From contig NZ_JBFIII010000059.1 of the NCBI RefSeq assembly GCF_041601295.1, positions 1 to 18,121 of the forward strand: a stretch of DNA of 18,121 bases. The letters run 5' to 3'. The notes under the pieces are model-generated. The model saw only the letters and a list, made by a program, of their open reading frames with translations. It did no database searches and was not told the origin of the DNA. This document shows positions 1 through 5,455 of the stretch, piece after piece. The DNA is from Immundisolibacter sp. Lineage in GTDB: Bacteria; Pseudomonadota; Gammaproteobacteria; Immundisolibacterales; Immundisolibacteraceae. A program made the position numbers and the translations under genes. Each line of letters begins with the position of its first letter. Positions within the stretch are counted from its first letter, which is position 1.

Positions 1-416
1 GCGTTCCAGATCGAGTTCTCGTAGTGCCACTTCGGCAGGGAAGCGCTGCGGCGACTCGGATAGACGTGCATCTTGTACGTCTCCGGGTACTTTTTCATCA
101 TCGCGATCTGGCCCGCCGACAGCTTGTCAGCGTACTGCTCGTAATTCTGCGCGGTGATGGTGAACAGAATCTGATCATCGGCGTAGGGGTCGATGTACCA
201 GCCGCCCTCCACGTAGCCGGCCGGCGGGGTCGTGATGCCGCCTTCCCAGGCCGGAATGGACCCGTCCGCATTGCCGGCACGAATAGCGCCCAGTGGCGTC
301 AGTTCCGTGCCCTCGATACCCAGCTTGGCCGCCTCCTCGGGCGACACCTTGGCCACCGCAGTGGCGCTCAACACTATTCCAAAGGCCAGGAAAGCCCCCT
401 TACTCCAATTACGCAT
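1..416 (-). CDS. DUF1329 family exported protein, second tandem copy (partial, C-terminal part outside window)
   Basis: The first 138 residues of a DUF1329 (PF07044) protein are visible; the rest lies beyond the left edge. The start is the ATG at 416-414, preceded by GGAGG seven bases upstream; a GTG directly before it is less well placed. The N-terminus has a cleavable Sec-type signal peptide: charged MRNWSK, a hydrophobic core, and a likely signal-peptidase I site after ATAVA (residue 22). The family hallmark around residues 36-60 (GTELTP, RAGNADGSIPAW) is present. My hand alignment to the complete copy at 836-2275 gives 19 mismatches in 416 bases, and only three change a residue (A21V, K62T, H95Y). 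Family knowledge: DUF1329 proteins are exported, of unsettled biochemistry, and often lie near DUF1302 and RND/MMPL transporter genes in catabolic clusters. Whether this copy is full length cannot be seen. Confidence 0.85.
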   Translation of the reverse strand, partial: MRNWSKGAFLAFGIVLSATAVAKVSPEEAAKLGIEGTELTPLGAIRAGNADGSIPAWEGGITTPPAGYVEGGWYIDPYADDQILFTITAQNYEQYADKLSAGQIAMMKKYPETYKMHVYPSRRSASLPKWHYENSIWN

Positions 417-535
417 CACAGCCCCTCCGCGCGGGAAACAAGCAATTCAGCGCCCCTGCGGGCACCTTGTGGTGCATCGGGTAATGCGAGCCATCCGTGG
501 CTGGGGAGGCGGAGTCCTTCTAGAGTCCCTGGGAT
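1..535. repeat. Direct repeat, left unit of DUF1329 tandem duplication
   Basis: Bases 1-535 align without gaps to about 1860-2394 at an offset of 1859. There are 19 mismatches across the coding part (1-416) and about eight across the leader (417-535). Beyond about 536 the similarity becomes patchy, but short blocks remain recognisable up to about 690, including the promoter-like element at 637-665. The left end of this unit lies outside the window, so the true repeat is longer. Confidence 0.9.
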
Positions 536-636
536 CGTCAACAAGACCTTGGCCGCGCCGTTAGGACGCGCAGCTAATGCCTCTTACAACAACCTCCCCA
601 CCCTCGACAACTCAATCCAACAGTTAGCGAGTGGCG

Positions 637-665
637 ATGCTGGCATCGACCGCGGCAACTGTCAA
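637..665 (-). promoter_or_regulatory. Promoter-like element TTGACA-N17-CAGCAT with palindrome, left copy
   Basis: On the minus strand TTGACA (665-660) is followed after exactly 17 bases by CAGCAT (642-637). The -35 hexamer is perfect. The -10 keeps A2, A5 and T6 but is otherwise poor, as in activator-dependent promoters. A 14-base palindrome CGATGC-TG-GCATCG (635-648) overlaps the -10. The predicted leader is about 213 bases. The same hexamers and spacing recur at 2498-2526 before the other copy although flanking bases have diverged. That conservation, not the match alone, is the main support. Confidence 0.5.
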
Positions 666-790
666 AGGATATTCCGGAGGTGGCACAGGTCGGGCGACGG
701 CTTGGGCATGACAAGGCGCCATACCCTTGGCACATTTACTCAAGGGAAAAACTTACACCTGCCGTGCCCATACACCACTCAACCCACGCG

Positions 791-826
791 TGATGCTGGC
801 GCGGCATCAAAACTGCGCCAGCATCA
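791..826 (-). terminator. Perfect 12-bp inverted repeat downstream of DUF1329 gene
   Basis: TGATGCTGGCGC (791-802) pairs perfectly with GCGCCAGCATCA (815-826) around a 12-base loop, ten bases beyond the stop codon of the gene at 836-2275. CGCG on both sides can extend the stem past a two-base bulge. There is no T-run on the minus-strand side, so it is not a textbook intrinsic terminator. It may be a Rho-assisted terminator, a 3'-end stabiliser, or a protein-binding site, since its arms contain GATGCTGGC, the 9-mer also found at the promoter-like element near 637. Confidence 0.5.
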
Positions 827-835
827 CCCGCGACC

Positions 836-2275
836 TTAGCGGACGCCCGATTTACGCAGACCGGCCGGTGTAAACAGCTCCGGATCCGGCCGTCCCTTCG
901 CGGTAAAATCCGGCGGCGCGGCACTTCCCTTGGGGCCGACGTTGTAATAGGCGTTCAGCGCCGAATGCCGTCCGGATATCAGATCCGAATGATCGTCACC
1001 CCAGAAATACGGCATGGGCACGTTGTAGAAGTTCATGGAGTATTGCTCGGAAACACGCCATAACTCACCCTTCGCATCGTACATATCGCCCAGGGTGCCC
1101 AGCCAGCTGTCCTCGTCAAAATAGGCGAAACGATGCGGCGACAGGTGGCGAAGACCCGGCTTGAGGGTGGCCTCCAATACCCACATCCGGTGCAGCTCGT
1201 AGCGCTTCAAGTCTGAATTAACGTGCCCTTTCCGAACGATGTCGTCAAACGTCAGGCCGGGCTGGGAGATGGCGTAGCTGTTGTAGGGGACATACATTTC
1301 CTTGCGCTGCATTGGTGCGTATTCGTACCACTCTTCCGATCCAGTAGCCCAGAACATCCACCGGGAATCGGCGGTACGCAGACCATCCGAACCGGTGCCC
1401 GGGCTGTCGTAGAAGCCGATCTCCGGCGCCTTGCGCACCCGGCGCTGGCCCGGGATGTAGATGTAGGCGTCGAATTTCATATCCTCCAGATAAGTACAGG
1501 CGCTGAAAATCTGGCCCGCCGACCGCGGTGGCTCTATATCTTCCTGGCCGGCACAGAAGCCCGCACCGCCCATGCGGGTGAAACGTTCCTGTTTGGGCGC
1601 CTCGTCACCGGTCATCCACATGGGCATGAAAAAGAGATCACGCTTCAGGTGCCGGGCATAACCTCCGTCGGGAAACGCATTGAAGCCATGGCTCATCGCG
1701 GTGTACCACTTACCGGTAAAGAAGAAGGTGTGGTTCAGAATTGCCTCGCCGCCGGATTTCGGGATCGGGAAGAATGTTCCGGGTCGCCAGGAACCGGGCT
1801 GGATGCACCGCTCTTCCCGGTTCGGGCCACGCGAGGGATTGCAAAATTCGGTGTTGGACGCGTTCCAGATCGAGTTCTCGTAGTGCCACTTCGGCAGGGA
1901 AGCGCTGCGGCGACTCGGATAGACGTGCATCTTGTACGTCTCCGGGTATTTCTTCATCATCGCGATCTGGCCCGCCGACAGTTTGTCGGCATGCTGCTCG
2001 TAATTCTGCGCGGTGATGGTGAACAGAATCTGGTCATCGGCGTAGGGGTCGATGTACCAGCCGCCCTCCACGTAACCGGCCGGTGGTGTTTTGATGCCGC
2101 CTTCCCAGGCCGGAATGGACCCGTCCGCATTACCCGCACGGATAGCGCCCAGTGGCGTCAGTTCCGTGCCTTCGATGCCGAGCTTGGCCGCCTCCTCGGG
2201 CGACACCTTGGCCGCCGCAGTGGCGCTCAACACTATTCCAAAGGCCAGGAAAGCCCCCTTACTCCAATTACGCAT
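836..2275 (-). CDS. DUF1329 family exported protein, complete copy
   Basis: A 479-residue member of DUF1329 (PF07044), close to the usual 440-480 residue length. ATG at 2275-2273 is chosen because AGGAGG lies seven bases upstream; the adjacent GTG (2278) would crowd that site. Residues 1-22 form a signal peptide with a likely cleavage site after ATAAA, so the protein should be exported to the periplasm or outer membrane. The family hallmark GTELTP...AGNADGSIPAW sits at 36-57. The body is rich in Tyr, Trp and Phe, typical of this beta-rich family. There is no lipobox. It lies divergent from an aromatic-acid-type transporter and next to a near-identical tandem copy with its own leader. Family knowledge: often found with DUF1302 proteins and MMPL/RND permeases in hydrophobic-substrate catabolism regions. 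A role in envelope handling of such a substrate is inference; no enzymatic function is established. Confidence 0.9.
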   Translation of the reverse strand: MRNWSKGAFLAFGIVLSATAAAKVSPEEAAKLGIEGTELTPLGAIRAGNADGSIPAWEGGIKTPPAGYVEGGWYIDPYADDQILFTITAQNYEQHADKLSAGQIAMMKKYPETYKMHVYPSRRSASLPKWHYENSIWNASNTEFCNPSRGPNREERCIQPGSWRPGTFFPIPKSGGEAILNHTFFFTGKWYTAMSHGFNAFPDGGYARHLKRDLFFMPMWMTGDEAPKQERFTRMGGAGFCAGQEDIEPPRSAGQIFSACTYLEDMKFDAYIYIPGQRRVRKAPEIGFYDSPGTGSDGLRTADSRWMFWATGSEEWYEYAPMQRKEMYVPYNSYAISQPGLTFDDIVRKGHVNSDLKRYELHRMWVLEATLKPGLRHLSPHRFAYFDEDSWLGTLGDMYDAKGELWRVSEQYSMNFYNVPMPYFWGDDHSDLISGRHSALNAYYNVGPKGSAAPPDFTAKGRPDPELFTPAGLRKSGVR

Positions 2276-2394
2276 CACAGCCCCTCCTCGCGGGAAACAA
2301 GCAATTCAGCGCCCCTGCGGGCACTTTGTGGTGCATCGGGTAATGCGAGCCATCCGTAGCTGGGGAGGCGTGGTCCTTATAGAGTCCTTGGGGT
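1860..2394. repeat. Direct repeat, right unit of DUF1329 tandem duplication
   Basis: Partner of bases 1-535, aligned at a constant offset of 1859 with no gaps. It covers the first 138 codons of the complete DUF1329 gene plus about 119 bases of leader with its ribosome-binding site. Most coding mismatches are synonymous. Confidence 0.9.
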
Positions 2395-2627
2395 AGTCAC
2401 AAGGCAGCGGCACGCACCGTTGTATGTCCCACCGTTACCCAAATCAGCCTCTCCCGCCCTCGACAAAGTCATCTTCGTTGTGTTGTGCAAGGTCGGGATG
2501 CTGGCATTGACAACCGTGCCTGTCAACGGACGTTCGGTTATGGCTTGCCGGACAGGTCGGGTGCCGGCGAAGTTTGGGTCCTCCGGCTGCTATGCTCGAC
2601 CAAAAAACCTGCCTTGGGAGGGGAAGC
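2276..2627. other. Divergent intergenic region between DUF1329 gene and MFS transporter
   Basis: This 352-base region holds the leader of the DUF1329 gene (2276-2394, conserved in the other copy), the promoter-like element at 2498-2526 (minus), and the ribosome-binding site of the transporter (GGGAGGGG, 2616-2623). For the plus strand only a weak TATGCT (2591-2596) without a fitting -35 was found. The leader hairpin seen in the left copy is reduced here to GCAC/GTGC (2321-2324 with 2331-2334). No small gene is supported. Confidence 0.6.
2498..2526 (-). promoter_or_regulatory. Promoter-like element TTGACA-N17-CAGCAT, right copy
   Basis: On the minus strand TTGACA (2526-2521) precedes CAGCAT (2503-2498) with 17 bases between, exactly as at 637-665. 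The palindromic core ATGC-TG-GCAT (2498-2507) is kept, while the outer CG/CG pair of the left copy is not. Predicted leader length is about 215 bases, within two bases of the other copy. Confidence 0.5.
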
Positions 2628-3956
2628 ATGGCTGTTGGCGCACGCCTGGATTTGCCGCAGTGGTTCGACCAGATCCGCTTTGGCGGCTACCAGATCCGAA
2701 CCGTATTGCTGTGCTTTCTGGTGACTACTTTCGATGGCTTCGATACACAAGCCATTGCATTTGCCGGGCCAGCACTTGCGGACGCACTGGGCCTGGGAGC
2801 CAGGGGACTCGCTCCGATCGTCACCGCCGGCGTGGCCGGCATGGCGCTTGGCGCGATAACGTTCGGGGTTGCGGGCGACCGCTACGGGCGACGGGCGGCG
2901 ATACTGCTGGCAACGGCCATGTTCGGCCTGTGCTCATTGCTGACAGCGTTCGCCGATAACTCGGCGCAACTTATGCTGCTCCGGTTTTTGACCGGCATCG
3001 GGATGGGCGGTGCCGTCCCCAATGTGTATACCCTGGCGTCGGAGTTCTCACCGACCCGCCACCGCGGCCTGATCATGCTGCTAGCAGGCCTAGGGCTGCC
3101 GGTTGGCGCCATCCTAGGCGGCCTGATTGCCGGCGTGATCATTCCGCTTTATGGGTGGCAGGGGATCTTCGCGCTCGGTGGCATCGCACCACTGTTGGCG
3201 CTACCGCTGCTGTGGCGGCTGTTCCCCGAGTCCCCATACTATCTCGCCCGTAATGATCAACAACAGCTGCTAAAACGACTGTTGGCGCGCGTGTCACCAA
3301 GCGCCCCGCCGCCAGAAGATGCCGTGTTCACGCTGCCGGAGGCGCCGACCCGGGTTGGCCCCGCCGCCCTGTTGGCGCCTGAACTGCGGCGCAACACGCT
3401 GGCCATCTGGGCTACCTATTTCTTCAACTGGGTCGCCTGGTTCAGCCTCGTGCTGTGGATACCATCCGTGTTGCACGCGGCCGGACTCGCCAAGGAACAG
3501 GCAGGCCTCGCGACGGTCACTCTCAACGGCGCGGCCTTGATCTTCATCCTGCCGCTGGCCTGGATGTTGCCCAGGCTGGCGGTGCGCCAGGTCATCTTGC
3601 TACTGCTCGCTGGCGCGCTGGTGGTGTCCCTGCTGCTGGCCGGCGCTGGTGACAATTGGCCGCTGGTATTCGTCTTGATCGCGCTGAGCGGATTGTTCGT
3701 TGGCGGGCCGCAAATCGCACTCAACTATCTTGCTGTCTCGATCTACCCGACCGGCGTGCGGGCCACTGGCGTTGGTTGGGCCATCGGCATGGGCCGGCTC
3801 GGTACCGTGGTCGGCGGCGCGGCCGGTGGCCTGGTGCTCGCGGATTACGGACCGCGTGGTTTCTTCCTCGCCCTGGCGCTGCCGCTGCTGCTCGCAGCCC
3901 TGTCCGCGATGATGGTCCGCCCGGCCAATGACGGACTATCTGCGGCTACCCGGTGA
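2628..3956 (+). CDS. MFS transporter, aromatic acid:H+ symporter (AAHS)-like
   Basis: A 442-residue inner-membrane protein with about twelve hydrophobic segments in two halves separated by a hydrophilic loop (about residues 205-250). ATG 2628 is chosen over an in-frame ATG 54 bases upstream because GGGAGGGG lies just before it. The AAHS signature DGFDTQ (36-41) is in the first membrane segment, and the MFS loop motif GDRYGRR (83-89) follows segment 2. The R-F-x-TGIGMGG segment and the PTRHRG stretch also fit PcaK/BenK/MhpT-type carriers. Known members import 4-hydroxybenzoate, benzoate or phenylpropionates with protons. The substrate here cannot be assigned. Its position between an exported DUF1329 protein and a molybdenum hydroxylase suggests it imports the ring compound handled by this cluster (inference). 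Confidence 0.88.
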   Translation: MAVGARLDLPQWFDQIRFGGYQIRTVLLCFLVTTFDGFDTQAIAFAGPALADALGLGARGLAPIVTAGVAGMALGAITFGVAGDRYGRRAAILLATAMFGLCSLLTAFADNSAQLMLLRFLTGIGMGGAVPNVYTLASEFSPTRHRGLIMLLAGLGLPVGAILGGLIAGVIIPLYGWQGIFALGGIAPLLALPLLWRLFPESPYYLARNDQQQLLKRLLARVSPSAPPPEDAVFTLPEAPTRVGPAALLAPELRRNTLAIWATYFFNWVAWFSLVLWIPSVLHAAGLAKEQAGLATVTLNGAALIFILPLAWMLPRLAVRQVILLLLAGALVVSLLLAGAGDNWPLVFVLIALSGLFVGGPQIALNYLAVSIYPTGVRATGVGWAIGMGRLGTVVGGAAGGLVLADYGPRGFFLALALPLLLAALSAMMVRPANDGLSAATR

Positions 3957-4043
3957 CAGAAGCGCCGACTAGTTGCTAGAGTCACCCGTTCGGGCACGAT
4001 GCGGCTCCCTGCCGGCCCGCCTGGCATGTACTTAAAACAACAT

Positions 4044-4060
4044 CCCGCGCTTGTCGCGGG
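4044..4060 (+). terminator. Short GC hairpin between transporter and hydroxylase operon (weak)
   Basis: CCCGCG (4044-4049) and CGCGGG (4055-4060) form a 6-bp stem with a 5-base loop. It is followed by pyrimidine-rich sequence without a real T-run. It could partly terminate transporter transcription or be a leader structure of the following operon. A second short stem, CCCG-TT-CGGG, lies at 3987-3996. Confidence 0.3.
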
Positions 4061-4096
4061 GTCCCGTCCCTTTATGGAGAAGGAGTTCTAACGCCT

Positions 4097-4969
4097 ATGC
4101 ATTACTTCGACTATGCAGCGCCCACGTCACTGGGCGAAGCGGTCAAGCTCCTGGCGGGCGCGCGCGGGGATGCTCGCATCCTTGCCGGGGGCACTGATCT
4201 CATCGTCAACATGCGCGTTGGCCGCCGCAAACCTGGCCTGGTTGTTGACGGCAAACACATCCCGGAATTGAACGAGCTGTCGCTGAAGACGGGCGGTTTG
4301 ACCATAGGCGCCGCGGTGTCCTGTCGGCGGATCTGGGAACACGCCGAAATCGCCAAGCGCTTTCCGGCGTTGATCGATTCGGCAAGCCTGATCGGCAGCG
4401 TGCACATCCAGGGCCGCGCCACGGTAGGCGGAAACCTGTGCAACGCCGCGCCCAGTGGCGACACTATTCCGGTACTGATCGCGCTCGGTGCTGTCGCCAA
4501 GATCATGGGTCCGAAGGGCACCCGCGAGGTAGCCGCAGAAGACATATGCGTAGCACCCGGCAAGACATCCCTGGCGGATGACGAACTGCTTGTAAGCGTA
4601 TTCATTCCGGCCCCTGCGGCCAACAGCGGTGCCTTTTACCTGCGCTTCATCCCCCGCAACGAGATGGACATCGCGATCGCCGGCACAGGCGTGAGCGTCG
4701 TGCTCGATGCAGGCAAAAAGAACTTCGTGTCGGCCCGCATTTCGCTTGCGTCCGTCGGCCCGACACCGATCTTTGCCCGCGAGGCCGGCGCGCTGCTGGC
4801 CGGCAAGCCGGTCGGCGAAGACAGCATTCAACTCGCTGCCGACGCGGCGCAGGCCGTTGCCAAACCGATAACCGACATGCGCGGCACAGTCGAGCAGCGC
4901 AAACATCTGGTCAAGGTGCTCACCACCCGCGCACTGCGCGCGGCGGTCGAACGCGCGAAGGGAGCTTGA
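4097..4969 (+). CDS. Molybdenum hydroxylase FAD-binding (medium) subunit, CoxM/xanthine dehydrogenase family
   Basis: A 290-residue FAD subunit that relays electrons in a three-subunit molybdenum hydroxylase. The two FAD-binding stretches are clear: ILAGGTDL (28-35) and TVGGNLCNAAPSGDT (109-123). The C-terminal third matches the CO dehydrogenase flavoprotein C-terminal domain (TRALRAAVERA at the end). ATG 4097 has AGGAG eleven bases upstream, a rather long spacing. Length is typical of CoxM-like subunits. It lacks the roughly 40-residue [4Fe-4S] insertion of 4-hydroxybenzoyl-CoA reductase beta subunits, arguing against that enzyme. Six bases separate it from the next gene. The order FAD, 2Fe-2S, Mo subunit is that of coxMSL operons. 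Cytoplasmic; no signal peptide. Confidence 0.93.
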   Translation: MHYFDYAAPTSLGEAVKLLAGARGDARILAGGTDLIVNMRVGRRKPGLVVDGKHIPELNELSLKTGGLTIGAAVSCRRIWEHAEIAKRFPALIDSASLIGSVHIQGRATVGGNLCNAAPSGDTIPVLIALGAVAKIMGPKGTREVAAEDICVAPGKTSLADDELLVSVFIPAPAANSGAFYLRFIPRNEMDIAIAGTGVSVVLDAGKKNFVSARISLASVGPTPIFAREAGALLAGKPVGEDSIQLAADAAQAVAKPITDMRGTVEQRKHLVKVLTTRALRAAVERAKGA

Positions 4970-4975
4970 GAAACC

Positions 4976-5455
4976 ATGGCGAAAAAAACCCACGTAGAAA
5001 CAACCCTCAATGGCGATGCCCGGGAATTCCTGGTTGAGCCGCGGCAGAGTCTGCTTGAGACCCTGCGCGACGTACTGCAACTGACCGGTACCAAGGAAGG
5101 CTGTAACGACGGCAACTGCGGCGCTTGCAGCGTGCTGATGGACGGTGTGCTGGTGAATTCCTGCTGCGTGCTGGGCGTCGAGGCTCAGGGACGCACCGTA
5201 GAAACCATCGAAGGCATGGGCACCACCGATAATTTGCACCCATTGCAGCAGGCGTTTATCGAAGAGACCGGCATGCAGTGCGGCATTTGCACCCCCGGCT
5301 TCCTGATCGCGTCCAAGGCGCTGCTGCAGAAAACCCCAAATCCAACCGAGGACGAGGTTCGCCTGTGGTTGGCCGGCAACCTGTGTCGCTGCACCGGCTA
5401 TGACAAGCTGGTACGAGCGGTCCTTAAAGCTAGCAAGGCAATGGAGGCTGCGTAA
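4976..5455 (+). CDS. Molybdenum hydroxylase [2Fe-2S] (small) subunit, CoxS family
   Basis: A 159-residue iron-sulfur subunit carrying two [2Fe-2S] clusters between the molybdenum centre and FAD. The N-terminal ferredoxin-like cluster is bound by Cys43, Cys48, Cys51 and Cys63 (CNDGNCGAC...C). The C-terminal four-helix cluster is bound by Cys102, Cys105, Cys137 and Cys139 (CGIC...CRC). All eight ligands are present and the length is normal. The start at 4976 is preceded by GGGAG at 4960-4964. Its stop codon shares a base with the start of the large-subunit gene (TAATG at 5453-5457), so the two are translationally coupled. Cytoplasmic. Confidence 0.96.
   Translation: MAKKTHVETTLNGDAREFLVEPRQSLLETLRDVLQLTGTKEGCNDGNCGACSVLMDGVLVNSCCVLGVEAQGRTVETIEGMGTTDNLHPLQQAFIEETGMQCGICTPGFLIASKALLQKTPNPTEDEVRLWLAGNLCRCTGYDKLVRAVLKASKAMEAA

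Larger units (their letters stand above)
417..835. other. 419-base intergenic region between the tandem DUF1329 genes
   Basis: I see no credible gene here. From the left-hand gene outwards it holds: a conserved leader (417-535); a diverged middle section (536-630); a promoter-like element with an overlapping palindrome (635-665); and a long inverted repeat (791-826) just downstream of the complete DUF1329 gene. The leader carries two short hairpin options, GCCC/GGGC (452-463) and GCACC/GGTGC (462-475). They share bases 462-463 and so cannot form together. Layout suggests separate transcription of the two copies, with termination of the upstream gene near 791-826. Confidence 0.6.

Noticed and set aside
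1223..2359. Plus-strand open frame of 378 codons opposite the DUF1329 gene
   Set aside because: It is antisense to a gene with a clear signal peptide and family motifs. The corresponding frame in the duplicate simply follows from the repeat.
1..2394. The direct repeats as part of an insertion sequence or transposon
   Set aside because: No transposase, terminal inverted repeats or target-site duplication were seen. The repeat unit is gene plus leader, so gene duplication explains it better.
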